Both the position numbers and the translations under genes were made by a program. From contig JAJOKQ010000057.1 of NCBI GenBank assembly GCA_021129785.1, positions 1 to 14,263 of the forward strand: a stretch of DNA of 14,263 bases. Direction: 5' to 3'. The notes beneath the pieces are model-generated. The model was not told where the DNA came from and made no database searches. It saw only the letters and a program-made list of their open reading frames with translations. Within the stretch, counting starts at the first letter, position 1. Each line of letters starts with the position of its first letter. Positions 1 to 7,989 of this stretch are shown one piece after another. The DNA comes from Clostridiales bacterium (GTDB lineage Bacteria; Bacillota; Clostridia; Peptostreptococcales; NVVX01).

Positions 1-22
1 CTTTCACATAGATTCTCTTCAT
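1..22 (-). CDS. 5' end of a T-box-controlled gene, possibly asparaginyl-tRNA synthetase (truncated)
   Basis: Only the first seven codons are inside the window, reading M-K-R-I-Y-V-K. The ATG at 22-20 has an excellent Shine-Dalgarno sequence (AGGAGG, complement of 30-35). The gene lies directly behind the T-box leader at 49-333, so it should encode an aminoacyl-tRNA synthetase or an amino-acid synthesis or transport protein. The best reading of the specifier triplet is AAC (Asn), and a short basic start of this kind would suit AsnRS. The Leu at the His31-equivalent position of the AspRS encoded here also fits an organism that has a separate AsnRS. Identity is an inference from the leader; seven residues cannot prove it. 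Confidence 0.5.
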
Positions 23-48
23 TTTTGCTCCTCCTATTTTTTTGTACT

Positions 49-89
49 AAAAAACCGCCCCCACACCAAAATAATTAGTATAGGGACGG
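49..89 (-). terminator. Attenuator terminator of the T-box leader
   Basis: On the minus strand CCGTCCC (89-83) pairs with GGGGCGG (61-55) over seven base pairs with one G-U, followed by six T residues (54-49). The 5' strand of this hairpin is the same sequence that the T-box element must capture to form the antiterminator, so the two structures exclude each other. Confidence 0.9.
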
Positions 90-333
90 GTTACGTTCTC
101 CGCGGTACCACCCTAGTTAGCAAAAGCTCTCTCATCAGTACGGACAAAAGTTGTCGATACCTAGTTCGTATAACGGCGAACAATCGGCTAAGTCTACTCT
201 CTATAATAGATTTCGGTTAGCTGCTCAAAGGTGTTTTTCAATACAAGTTTCATGCTAGACTCTCACCGCCACTAGCTCGCTATAGATTTCACTTTGTATT
301 TACTTCTCCTCATCAAAGCAAATTATTATGTTG
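49..333 (-). promoter_or_regulatory. T-box riboswitch leader, probable Asn (AAC) specifier
   Basis: The transcript contains the near-invariant T-box sequence AGGGTGGTACCGCGG (complement of 100-114), which pairs with the uncharged tRNA acceptor end. Stem I starts near 320 with GATGAGGAGAAGTA. Its upper arm is a helix of AATACAAAGT with ACTTGTATT and a GC-rich AGCGAGCTAG/CTAGC apical part. Just 3' of that helix is the specifier loop: GAAAAACACC, then TTTGAGC. Codon plus purine plus CC is the usual arrangement, so the specifier reads AAC followed by A, meaning tRNA-Asn. Readings shifted by one base would put C after the triplet, against the family pattern. Antiterminator strands (TAGGG with TCCCTA) and a competing terminator (49-89) are both present, so control is by transcription attenuation. 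The leader is about 310 nt from promoter to start codon, normal for the class. Confidence 0.93.
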
Positions 334-339
334 CTTTTT

Positions 340-368
340 ATTGTACATTATATTTTGAAAATTTGCAA
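340..368 (-). promoter_or_regulatory. Sigma-A-type promoter of the T-box transcript
   Basis: Reading the minus strand, -35 TTGCAA (368-363) and -10 TACAAT (345-340) are separated by exactly 17 bases. The predicted start near 333 lies just upstream of T-box stem I, as expected. A perfect TATAAT a few bases upstream has no -35 at proper spacing. No intrinsic terminator is visible between the era stop codon (431) and this promoter, so era transcripts may run into the leader. Confidence 0.75.
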
Positions 369-430
369 CTTTTTTTATATCTAAATTTTCCTAGTGACCA
401 ACATTCAATCTGGATTATACACTCTCCACG

Positions 431-1318
431 TTAGTTATATCCAAGATCCCTTAGAGTAACCGCGTTATTTCTCCAATTTTCTTTAATTTTAACCCATAGC
501 TCTAGGTATATTTTTGATCCTAGCAAACTTTCAATATCAATTCTTGCACTTTTACCTATACCTTTAAGTTTTCTTCCTTCTTTTCCAATTATTATCCCTT
601 TATGTGATTTTTTCTCGCAATAAATCGTTGCGTGTATATCGATAATCTCTTTGCCTTCTCTTTTTTTCATAAGAGTTACTTCAACCGCTACTCCGTGTGG
701 AATTTCTTGCTCTATATAGTTAAGCACTTTTTCTCTTACAATTTCTCCTACTATTACTCTTTCTGGTTGATCAGTTATTATATCTTCTGGAAAGTATTTT
801 GGTCCTTCTTCAAAATGCGCTAGTATTTTGTCTACAAGAGATGTCAAGTTTAGTCCATCTTTCGCTGATATACCGACGATGTCTGTGAAAATGCCAGAAG
901 CCAAATATTCTTGATACAGTATATTAAATCTTTCTTGAGCCATTAAGTCGATTTTGTTCATTACTAAAATAATTGGAGTCTTTATCTCTTCTAATTGTTG
1001 CATAATAAATCTATCTCCCGGTCCAATTTTAGTGCTATCATCAACCACAAATAGTATGACGTCAACTTCTTTTAAAGTTCGAGTCGCTGTCTTAACCATA
1101 AAATCACCAAGTTTATGCTTAGGTTTATGAATTCCAGGTGTATCCAAAAAAATTATTTGTGATTTATTATCTGTATATATGCACTGTATTCTGTTTCTAG
1201 TAGTTTGTGGCTTATCAGAAACAATTGCTATTTTCTCACCAATCAATTTATTCATCAGTGTTGATTTCCCAACATTAGGTCTTCCTATAATTGAAACAAA
1301 TCCTGATTTAAACTCCAT
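431..1318 (-). CDS. era: GTPase Era (ribosome assembly)
   Basis: Era is an essential GTPase that binds the 3' end of 16S rRNA and helps 30S subunit maturation. The 295-residue protein has the TrmE-Era-type G domain: G1 GRPNVGKS (residues 12-19), switch motif PQTTRNR (37-43), G3 DTPG (59-62) and G4 NKID (121-124). A C-terminal KH RNA-binding domain carries the IIGKEGRKLKGIG loop. Length is typical. I chose the ATG at 1318, not the in-frame ATG at 1333, because GGAGG (1331-1327) sits 8 bases before 1318 while the upstream ATG overlaps that same Shine-Dalgarno. The gene starts 1 base after the cdd stop, so the two are cotranscribed and probably translationally coupled. The cdd-era pairing is common in Firmicutes. 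recO, often the next gene, is not here; a T-box-controlled gene follows instead. Confidence 0.98.
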   Translation of the reverse strand: MEFKSGFVSIIGRPNVGKSTLMNKLIGEKIAIVSDKPQTTRNRIQCIYTDNKSQIIFLDTPGIHKPKHKLGDFMVKTATRTLKEVDVILFVVDDSTKIGPGDRFIMQQLEEIKTPIILVMNKIDLMAQERFNILYQEYLASGIFTDIVGISAKDGLNLTSLVDKILAHFEEGPKYFPEDIITDQPERVIVGEIVREKVLNYIEQEIPHGVAVEVTLMKKREGKEIIDIHATIYCEKKSHKGIIIGKEGRKLKGIGKSARIDIESLLGSKIYLELWVKIKENWRNNAVTLRDLGYN

Positions 1319-1319
1319 T

Positions 1320-1745
1320 TTACTTACCTCCATTATTGCTATTTTTTAAGTCATCTGGGGTAAAAGAAAATGGCATTATTTCGCCCAGTGAATATTCTTT
1401 GTAGTTATCTTTTGATGTAGCAACTATAATTTTCATCTCCTTAGCAAACTCAACAAAAACTTGCCTGCAAATACCACAAGGGTAAGTAATTGTATTTAAG
1501 TCTCCTACTATCGCTATTGCCTCTATTTTTCTCTCGCCTTCTGAAACAGCTTTAAATATTGCTGTTCTCTCTGCACAGTTAGTTGCTCCATAAGAAGCTA
1601 ATTCTACATTGCAACCTGTATATATTTTTCCTGAATCCATTAATACAGCTGCTCCTACAGGAAACTTAGAATACGGAACATACGCATTTTTTCTAACTTC
1701 TATAGCCTTGTTTATTAATTCTTTACTATCAATTTTTCTACTCAT
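1320..1745 (-). CDS. cdd: Cytidine deaminase
   Basis: Cytidine deaminase hydrolyses cytidine and deoxycytidine to uridine and deoxyuridine in pyrimidine salvage. The 141-residue protein is the short homotetrameric type. The zinc site is complete: CAE (Cys57, catalytic Glu59) and PCGIC (Cys90, Cys93). The substrate-binding N-terminal stretch YVPYSKFPVGAA (22-33) is also present. The ATG at 1745 has GGAGG 7 bases upstream. The gene follows the DUF3048 gene by 27 bases and leads into era with 1 base between them, so it belongs to a four-gene run (DUF502, DUF3048, cdd, era). Nothing unusual was seen in the protein. Confidence 0.97.
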   Translation of the reverse strand: MSRKIDSKELINKAIEVRKNAYVPYSKFPVGAAVLMDSGKIYTGCNVELASYGATNCAERTAIFKAVSEGERKIEAIAIVGDLNTITYPCGICRQVFVEFAKEMKIIVATSKDNYKEYSLGEIMPFSFTPDDLKNSNNGGK

Positions 1746-1772
1746 TATTTTGCCTCCAAAAAATTATTTGCT

Positions 1773-2906
1773 CTATGAAATTTCTATTTTGTTGTTTTTA
1801 GGAAAAATGCAAATCCACGTTTTCCCTCTATTCACTTCAAGAATATTGCCGTCTATATCTCTAAAGACATATGGCGAATGATTCGATTTTCGGCTCCAAG
1901 TTATTGGAATCGCCCTACCATTTGTTATATACTTTCCTGTTCCGTTAGTTATCAAGTTCATGTCTCTTCTAAAAGCTTCATCACCTTTTATTGTCCAAAT
2001 ATCTGTAAACAAAATAAAAATATTTTTAACCGCTAGTTGCTCACCGTTATATTCATCTGTATGTGGTTTGCTGAATTGATTTCTTAAATATAATGCCGAC
2101 TCATCATCAAAGTGAAATTCTGGCATATATACTTTTGAAAAGTGGATTGTTACTTTTTTCGCTTCACTTCCAATAGGCGTCCAATCTTTTTCATTAAACA
2201 CAAACATTGGTAAATAACTTTCTTTCAATTTCATTCGGTAGCCAACTGTATTCCATGTTTTTAATATTTTCTCGGTATTAGTATATAGACTATGCTCAAA
2301 CATTCCTCTTTGTTTTCTTCTAGTTGAATCTCTCCATGTTAAAGTTTTCTCTAAATGAGATAAAGAGTTTAAGTTATCTGGTTTTAGGTTCTTTATAGCA
2401 GTTGCAGCTAGTGGACTTACTCCATGATGTACAAACACTGCGTCGTGATTAAGTGCAAAATCTATAAAGTAGTGCCTCGCACTGCGAAGTGGACCTATTT
2501 TTTTTGCATCAAAATTCTTAAATAATGCAATTAGCCTAGTTATTTCTCCTTCAGCTAGAGTCTCATAAATAACGTCAGCTTGAGATATTCCACTCTGAGG
2601 TAGTGCTTTTTTAATGTTGTTAATAACAACTGCCACTGGTCTTCTAGAGACAATACTCTCATCTATCCATAATCCAGTTAAAGAATTAATTCCTTTTCCA
2701 TCGGGTTTCTCCAGCTTTTGTTCGTCTGATTCATTTGGCGGCTCTTCCTCTTTATTATCATAAATAATCGTTACTTCTTTCTCTTTACTTGTTGAACTTA
2801 GATTTTCTTCATTTCCTATAGAACTTTTTTCTTGTTTACATCCTATAATACCACATAAGAGAGTAAAAAGAATAAGTATTAATAGTAGCTTTTTTATATG
2901 TCTCAC
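1773..2906 (-). CDS. DUF3048 (YerB-like) lipoprotein
   Basis: This resembles the YerB/DUF3048 family of extracytoplasmic lipoproteins, whose molecular function is not established. The 377-residue precursor starts with a basic MRHIKK segment, a hydrophobic stretch (7-21) and a lipobox I-I-G-C, placing the lipidated cysteine at residue 23. A Ser/Glu/Lys-rich linker follows (about 24-75), then the conserved N-terminal DUF3048 domain with SGISQADVIYETLAEGEITR, KIGPLRSAR and a DAVFVHHG segment. The C-terminal part holds the F-R-R-D-M-N-L and TNGRAIPITW region. The start is GTG at 2906: an in-frame TAA lies immediately upstream, so no earlier start exists. The Shine-Dalgarno (AAAGGAAG) is modest, with about 10 bases of spacing. 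It begins 4 bases after the DUF502 stop. Its place between the dgkA and cdd positions is not the usual layout of this cluster. Confidence 0.9.
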   Translation of the reverse strand: MRHIKKLLLILILFTLLCGIIGCKQEKSSIGNEENLSSTSKEKEVTIIYDNKEEEPPNESDEQKLEKPDGKGINSLTGLWIDESIVSRRPVAVVINNIKKALPQSGISQADVIYETLAEGEITRLIALFKNFDAKKIGPLRSARHYFIDFALNHDAVFVHHGVSPLAATAIKNLKPDNLNSLSHLEKTLTWRDSTRRKQRGMFEHSLYTNTEKILKTWNTVGYRMKLKESYLPMFVFNEKDWTPIGSEAKKVTIHFSKVYMPEFHFDDESALYLRNQFSKPHTDEYNGEQLAVKNIFILFTDIWTIKGDEAFRRDMNLITNGTGKYITNGRAIPITWSRKSNHSPYVFRDIDGNILEVNRGKTWICIFPKNNKIEIS

Positions 2907-2910
2907 TTAA

Positions 2911-3540
2911 TTAAATCTTCCTTTCTGTCGCTTTATTAATGTTTTTTTTATTTTTGTTTAAAGGTTTTACAATCCCACCTGAAATAACCAGCTTTATCGC
3001 ATCTTCAACAGATATTTTTAAAGGTGTTACATCCCTTCTCGGCAGCATAATATATATCCCCGATGTAGGATTTGGTGTAGTTGGTATAAACAGACTAACA
3101 ACTTCATCACCTATTATTTCCTCGACTTCTGCTAACCCTACAGAAGTTATAAAAGCAATCATATAAATCCCTTTTGATGGATATTCAACTAGAACTGCCT
3201 CTCTAAAGCTAGTTTTCTTGCTTCCATATATTGTTTCTGTTAACTGTTTGATAGAGTAATAAATAGTTCTGACTAAAGGAATTCTTCCAAATATGATTTC
3301 AGGTATAGATTTTTTATTATTCCAAGTGAAGCGTCTTGCTGCTATTCCTGTACCATAGATTAGACACAGAGTAATAAATACCCCTAGCCCATATATTTGA
3401 AATCCAATTAGAGCTTCCAATGGTTTTCTAAAAATTACATCCACTCTGTTTAGCATCCAAAATATCAATATCAAAGTCAAAGCTGTAGGGAGTAACACTA
3501 CTAAACCAGTCAAAAGCGTAGTTCTTAAATTTTTCCACAT
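2911..3540 (-). CDS. DUF502 family membrane protein
   Basis: The 209-residue protein matches the DUF502 family of bacterial inner-membrane proteins of unknown function. Two hydrophobic segments are seen near residues 8-28 (TGLVVLLPTALTLILIFW) and 48-66 (IYGLGVFITLCLIYGTGIA). A mostly polar domain follows, with the family signatures IPLVRTIYYSIKQ, VLVEYPSKGIY and the diagnostic FIPTTPNPTSG motif. It ends in a Lys/Asn-rich tail. The start ATG at 3540 has only a weak Shine-Dalgarno (AGGA, about 11 bases upstream). The 105 bases between it and the upstream dgkA-PAP2 gene hold no convincing promoter or terminator, so it may be expressed from the phoH-dgkA transcript. It is tightly linked to the DUF3048 lipoprotein gene (4-base gap). 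Confidence 0.92.
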   Translation of the reverse strand: MWKNLRTTLLTGLVVLLPTALTLILIFWMLNRVDVIFRKPLEALIGFQIYGLGVFITLCLIYGTGIAARRFTWNNKKSIPEIIFGRIPLVRTIYYSIKQLTETIYGSKKTSFREAVLVEYPSKGIYMIAFITSVGLAEVEEIIGDEVVSLFIPTTPNPTSGIYIMLPRRDVTPLKISVEDAIKLVISGGIVKPLNKNKKNINKATERKI

Positions 3541-3645
3541 AAACCGTCACATCCTAATTTGTAAGTTAGCTATAACTAAAACAAAATATTTACATTAGTT
3601 TTTCCTATAAATAGTAGTTTAAGCCTTACCTTTCATAGAAATCTG

Positions 3646-4344
3646 TTAATTGAATATCCTAAATAAAACAATTGTTAACAAAACCCCTACAGTAGCACCT
3701 ACTACTATTTCAAATAAACTATGAGTTTTGCTTTCAATTCTACTTTGTGAAACAAGCAATGCCATTAAAACTGCCATAGTAGTCACAAAAGCATCTCTAG
3801 AGACAAATGCTATTGAAGTTACTAAGGAAAAAGATACTGCAGCATGTCCACTTGGCATTCCCCCCCGAAAAGGAGTCCCCTTTGCAAAATAAGCTTTGCC
3901 TATAATTGTAATAATTATTACAATTATTAATGCTATAAATGAGATATGCGCTGGAACTTGTTCTACATGCTCAAGAACTCTCAATGAGTATGGATTTATT
4001 TTTCTAAAAAACAAAAAATAAGATACAATAATTGCATTAAGAGAAGAAATTAACACAGCTCCAGCGGCAACATTTTTTGCAATTTTAGCTAGTTCATGGT
4101 ATTCGCTTGTTATTAAGTCTATAGTTTTTTCAATTGCAGTATTAAACATCTCTGTAATAATTACCAACGATACTGTTAAAAACAATATCATCACTTCGTA
4201 CCTGGTTAAGTCGAAAAAAAGTGCTATAAGCAGCACTAAAGTGGCTATTCCATAATGAATTCTCATATTCTTTTGCGATTTAACAGAGTAAATTATCCCT
4301 TCTACTGCATAGTTAAAGCTATCAATCATTTTTCTAATTCGCAT
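3646..4344 (-). CDS. dgkA: DgkA-type lipid kinase fused to a PAP2 phosphatase
   Basis: This is a two-domain integral membrane protein of 232 residues. Residues 1-112 match the prokaryotic diacylglycerol kinase family, which in Firmicutes usually phosphorylates undecaprenol. They include the conserved E65-x2-N-T-A-I-E72 helix and N-A-A-like packing with three hydrophobic segments. Residues 130-232 form a PAP2 lipid phosphate phosphatase domain: K155-G-T-P-F-R160-G-G, P-S-G-H (164-167) and S-R-x5-H (201-208). The first motif is K-x4-R rather than the textbook KX6RP, and Glu212 stands where Asp is common; I believe these variants are frequent in this fusion subfamily. Inference: one polypeptide interconverts undecaprenol, its phosphate and possibly its pyrophosphate for cell-wall lipid-carrier recycling. 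The ATG at 4344 has GGAG 7 bases upstream, formed by the end of ybeY, whose stop is 4 bases away. Confidence 0.93.
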   Translation of the reverse strand: MRIRKMIDSFNYAVEGIIYSVKSQKNMRIHYGIATLVLLIALFFDLTRYEVMILFLTVSLVIITEMFNTAIEKTIDLITSEYHELAKIAKNVAAGAVLISSLNAIIVSYFLFFRKINPYSLRVLEHVEQVPAHISFIALIIVIIITIIGKAYFAKGTPFRGGMPSGHAAVSFSLVTSIAFVSRDAFVTTMAVLMALLVSQSRIESKTHSLFEIVVGATVGVLLTIVLFRIFN

Positions 4345-4348
4345 AATT

Positions 4349-4861
4349 TCACTCCATATCTTGTCTTTTTAAACCTAAGGAACACAATAGATTTTCTTCT
4401 TTTTCTCTCATTTCTTTTCTCTCACTCTCGCCTTCGTGATTGTAACCCATAAGATGAAACATACTGTGGACTGTCAAAAAAGCGATTTCTCTTTGTATAC
4501 TGTGCCCATATTCAGTTGCTTGTTCTCTTGCTTTTTCAGTTGATATTACTATATCTCCTAGTAGTTTTTCTGCGAAGTCATCTTTTTCAACATCAGAAAC
4601 ACAACATTGGTTATAAGTTTTGTAAGCAAAGCTTTCGTTGTCAATCATTGGAAATGACAATACGTCTGTCGTTCCTTTCTTATTTCTATAAATATAGTTT
4701 AACTCGCTCATTTCTACATTGTTAACAAATGATAAACTAACTTCATATTTAGCACTCAATTTTTCATGGTTTAAACATTCAGTCACTACGCGCTCTAAAA
4801 TCTCAACTAACTCTTCTTCAATGTTTAAAGCATTTTGTCTATTGTCAATTACTAAGCTCAA
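4349..4861 (-). CDS. ybeY: Endoribonuclease YbeY
   Basis: YbeY is a metal-dependent RNase that takes part in 16S rRNA 3'-end maturation and ribosome quality control. The 170-residue protein has the family's zinc motif H132-S-M-F-H136-L-M-G-Y-N-H142, the upstream GTTDVLSFP strand (63-71) and LGDIVIS (101-107). The N-terminal LVIDNRQ is typical, so the start is a TTG at 4861; no ATG occurs in frame until residue 51. A GGGAAG Shine-Dalgarno lies about 9 bases upstream. The gene overlaps the end of pgpH by 17 bases in another frame, and dgkA follows after 4 bases, so translation through this trio is probably coupled. The pgpH-ybeY-dgkA order is standard for Firmicutes. Confidence 0.96.
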   Translation of the reverse strand: MSLVIDNRQNALNIEEELVEILERVVTECLNHEKLSAKYEVSLSFVNNVEMSELNYIYRNKKGTTDVLSFPMIDNESFAYKTYNQCCVSDVEKDDFAEKLLGDIVISTEKAREQATEYGHSIQREIAFLTVHSMFHLMGYNHEGESERKEMREKEENLLCSLGLKRQDME

Positions 4862-6956
4862 CTGTTTTTCTTCCCTTCGCTTCTATTTTCTTGTTGTCAG
4901 GGTACTCAATTCTATCGTGGAAAGTTCCCATTATAGTTTTTACAAATGTTTGTTTAATTATTTCTAGCTCTTTCAAAGTAAGATCACACTCATCCATCTG
5001 TCCATCATCTAATTTATCTTTAACTATCTTTGTTATAAATGTTCTTATTTTTTCTTCTGTAGGAGAAGATAAGCTCCTGATAGCTGCTTCTACAGAGTCT
5101 GCAAACATTACAATTGCAGTTTCTTTTGTTTGTGGTTTGATACCAGTATATCTATAGCTTTGCTCATCGACATCTTCTCCATCTGCCAATTCCTTAGCTT
5201 TGTAATAAAAGTACGCCACTAAACTTGTACCATGGTGTTGAATAATAAAATCTTGAATTTCAACAGGTAGTTTATGCTTTTTCGCCATTTCCATTCCATC
5301 TTTAACATGTCCAGTTATTATCAATGTACTTAGAGATGGAGTGATTTTATCATGTGGATTCTCTGTAGTTAACTGATTTTCTTTAAAAAAGTATGGTCTA
5401 CTTGTTTTCCCAATATCATGATAAAAAGAACCTACTCTTGCTAGTAATGCATTCGCCCCAACAGCATTAGCTGCTGCTTCACTCAAATTTCCTACAATAA
5501 TACTATGGTGATACGTTCCTGGTGCTTCAATCATGAGTTTTTTTAGCAACGGGTGGTTTTGACTTGAGAGTTCTAATAGTTTTATTTTTGTAAGAATACC
5601 AAAAACGCTTTCCCATAAAGGCAGCGAACCTACTGTTAACACTGAACAAAATACACCATTTAGAAAAGCTAAAAACGCGAAGGTCAACAAGTCGTATAAA
5701 TCAGTCATGTTAACTAGTCCCAACCCAACAATAGTAACACTTTGAACTAAACCTACAACAAGTCCTGCAATAAATATTTTCCCTCTTTGATTAGCATTCT
5801 TAATACTAAATACTCCCGCAGTTCCTCCAAGTAACGTCATAAAAATGACAGAAACATCTATATCTGTAACTATTGCAATTAGTATTGTAACGCACAGATT
5901 AATCAGCAAAGCTAATCGTGCATTAATCAATAGAGCAATCAACATAACTGAAGCCGCAGTAGGCATTAAGTAAACAGAAATTCCTGAAGTAGCCCTTGCC
6001 ATAATCAATGTTATAAAAAAAATAATTATCAGTAATAGTAGTTGTCCACTTTTATTTAATATCGCTTCGCTAAATATTTTCATGTATGTTATTAGCAAGA
6101 TTTGTATTACTAATATAATAAGCGCTACACCAATAAACAACATAATATCAGCTGTTTTGTCTCCTTCTAATAATCCTAATTCGCTTAAAATAACTAGATC
6201 GTTGCTTAGAATTTTTTCGCCTTCTCCTACAACTATATCTCCTTCTCTAATTATAATATCTTCAATTTCATTCTTAGCTTCAATTCTTTTCTGTTCAGTT
6301 GCTACAATATCTAAGAAACTATTCGGTCTGATTGTTGCATTAACAATTGAAATTGCTAATTCTTTATACATATCATTAAAACCATCAAATTGTGTTATAT
6401 ATTCTCTTATATTGTTTTTTTCTAATTGCAAATCCTGAATTTTCAATCCCTCTAGCAAAAATAAAGATACTGTTTCATGTATGAAGCTCTCGAGATACTC
6501 CAACTCGCCTATTGGCGATGCCACTGCCAATGACAAGATGTGAGAAGGTATGTTCAGCTTGTTTAGCAGGACTATTTCTTTTTTTGCAGGCATGTCTAGT
6601 CCCTCATCCTCTATGACACTGTATAGAAATTCGAAGAAGTTTTCGATATCTTTACTAACTGCCGTTAGAACCATTGGATCAATTCTAAAGACAGGTTCAA
6701 CGTCGCCTGCTGCTTTTTGCCTTGATTGTTCTGTTTCTCTTATATTAATAATATCCCTAGTAGCACGTATATCTATAGGTGATAAGGTTCCGACTGCGAG
6801 ATTGTGTTTTTCAGGCATCAATGCCAAAACTAAAAATGAAACTACGCTTGCAAAAAAGAATAAAGCTAATAATGCATGTATTGATTTCTTACTAGTTAGC
6901 ATTCTCACGCCCCTACTACTTAGTACCCACTTTAATAAAACTCTGATTTTTTCCAT
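4845..6956 (-). CDS. pgpH: PgpH-type 7TM-HD phosphodiesterase (c-di-AMP)
   Basis: This is the YqfF/PgpH membrane HD-domain family; characterised Listeria and Bacillus members hydrolyse c-di-AMP. The 703-residue protein has an N-terminal membrane anchor (about 29-48), an extracytoplasmic region to about residue 260, a block of seven hydrophobic segments (about 265-460) and a cytoplasmic HD domain. HD residues include Y-H-H (His483, His484) and Y-H-D-I-G-K (His513, Asp514), followed by the R-P-Y-F-F-K-E-N-Q signature and a C-terminal I-I-Q-H-H-G-T motif. I start it at ATG 6956, with GGAGG 6 bases upstream, rather than at an in-frame ATG at 6995 that would add 13 residues and lacks a Shine-Dalgarno. 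A 64-base gap separates it from phoH, and its 3' end overlaps ybeY. Substrate is inferred from the family. Confidence 0.95.
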   Translation of the reverse strand: MEKIRVLLKWVLSSRGVRMLTSKKSIHALLALFFFASVVSFLVLALMPEKHNLAVGTLSPIDIRATRDIINIRETEQSRQKAAGDVEPVFRIDPMVLTAVSKDIENFFEFLYSVIEDEGLDMPAKKEIVLLNKLNIPSHILSLAVASPIGELEYLESFIHETVSLFLLEGLKIQDLQLEKNNIREYITQFDGFNDMYKELAISIVNATIRPNSFLDIVATEQKRIEAKNEIEDIIIREGDIVVGEGEKILSNDLVILSELGLLEGDKTADIMLFIGVALIILVIQILLITYMKIFSEAILNKSGQLLLLIIIFFITLIMARATSGISVYLMPTAASVMLIALLINARLALLINLCVTILIAIVTDIDVSVIFMTLLGGTAGVFSIKNANQRGKIFIAGLVVGLVQSVTIVGLGLVNMTDLYDLLTFAFLAFLNGVFCSVLTVGSLPLWESVFGILTKIKLLELSSQNHPLLKKLMIEAPGTYHHSIIVGNLSEAAANAVGANALLARVGSFYHDIGKTSRPYFFKENQLTTENPHDKITPSLSTLIITGHVKDGMEMAKKHKLPVEIQDFIIQHHGTSLVAYFYYKAKELADGEDVDEQSYRYTGIKPQTKETAIVMFADSVEAAIRSLSSPTEEKIRTFITKIVKDKLDDGQMDECDLTLKELEIIKQTFVKTIMGTFHDRIEYPDNKKIEAKGRKTVELSN

Positions 6957-7020
6957 TTTAATCCTCCGAAATCTTTCTAATCTAGCACTAGGCATTTAGT
7001 AGTTCTCTAGCAATCTACTC

Positions 7021-7989
7021 TTAGTGGTCACTTTCATTTCTTTCATATGCAGCGACAATTTTTCGAACTAATGTATGTCTAACAATATCTTTTGCTGTTA
7101 GAAGTTGAATTCCCACTTCTTCGATATCCTTCAAAACTTTTGTTGCATGAATAAGTCCGCAATTCTTGACTTTAGGCAAATCTATTTGTGTTATATCTCC
7201 TATAACAACAATTTTAGAGCCCACGCCTAATCTTGTTAAGAACATTTTCATCTGTTCTTTTGTAGTGTTCTGTGCTTCATCTAAAATAATGAAAGCATAA
7301 TTTAGAGTTCTGCCCCTCATAAACGCAAGTGGTGCTACCTCTATTATATCTCTATCCATATATTTTTCAAATTTTTCTGCACCCAATATATCAAACAATG
7401 CGTCAAACAAAGGTCTTAAATATGGGTCTACTTTTTCTTTCATATCTCCCGGTAAAAACCCTAAACTTTCTCCTGCTTCAACGGCAGGTCTTGTTAATAT
7501 TATTCTGCTGACTTCTTCATTTTTAAGGGCTTTTACTGCCATCGCTACAGCAAGGTACGTTTTTCCTGTTCCAGCTGGACCAACAGCAAGTGTTAAGTCA
7601 TTTGACTTAATAATTTCTAAATATTCTTTCTGCCCGAAAGTCATCGGTTTAATAGGTTTTCCTTTTTCAGTCACGAACACAATTTCATTTTTAAGATCCT
7701 CCGAATTGTTTTCATTCTCTGTTCCAATAGAGTTTATGACATATCTAATTTGCTGAAGTGATAAATTCCTTTCATCTTTGATTATTTTAACTAATTTAAA
7801 AATTATCTTAGCGCATAGTTCTACCTGCTTCTTTTCTCCGACTATAATAATGCCCTTTTGGCGCAAAGAAATATCTACATTTAATAATTGCTGAATTACT
7901 TTAATTTTGTTATCATACTCACCAAATAATTCTCTAATAATTTCTGCTTTATATATATCTATTGTTTTCTGAACAGTACTTACCAACAA
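7021..7989 (-). CDS. phoH: PhoH-family ATPase (PhoH/YbeZ type)
   Basis: PhoH-like P-loop ATPases are thought to act in RNA metabolism; related YbeZ partners YbeY, whose gene lies two genes downstream. The 322-residue protein has Walker A GPAGTGKT (137-144), the family block RPAVEAGESLGFLPGD (167-182), and Walker B ending ILDEAQNTT (236-243). The N-terminal ~100 residues are the small KH-like extension of this family. The start is TTG at 7989 (a second TTG follows directly): AGGAGG at 8000-7995 is 5 bases from the first and 8 from the second, and no ATG fits. The TAG ending the yqfD remnant abuts this start, and the Shine-Dalgarno lies in the remnant's last codons. That may be why the remnant's 3' end survived. 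Confidence 0.96.
   Translation of the reverse strand: MLVSTVQKTIDIYKAEIIRELFGEYDNKIKVIQQLLNVDISLRQKGIIIVGEKKQVELCAKIIFKLVKIIKDERNLSLQQIRYVINSIGTENENNSEDLKNEIVFVTEKGKPIKPMTFGQKEYLEIIKSNDLTLAVGPAGTGKTYLAVAMAVKALKNEEVSRIILTRPAVEAGESLGFLPGDMKEKVDPYLRPLFDALFDILGAEKFEKYMDRDIIEVAPLAFMRGRTLNYAFIILDEAQNTTKEQMKMFLTRLGVGSKIVVIGDITQIDLPKVKNCGLIHATKVLKDIEEVGIQLLTAKDIVRHTLVRKIVAAYERNESDH

Noticed and set aside
1319..1333. Longer era start at ATG 1333
   Set aside because: That ATG overlaps the GGAGG which serves ATG 1318, and the shorter protein matches the usual Era N-terminus.
3541..3645. Promoter or terminator in the gap between the dgkA-PAP2 and DUF502 genes
   Set aside because: A+T-rich hexamers occur (for example TTGTTT) but none pair with a good -10 at 16-18 bases, and no hairpin with a T run was found.
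6957..6995. Longer pgpH start at ATG 6995
   Set aside because: It has no Shine-Dalgarno, while ATG 6956 has GGAGG at ideal spacing and a more typical N-terminus.
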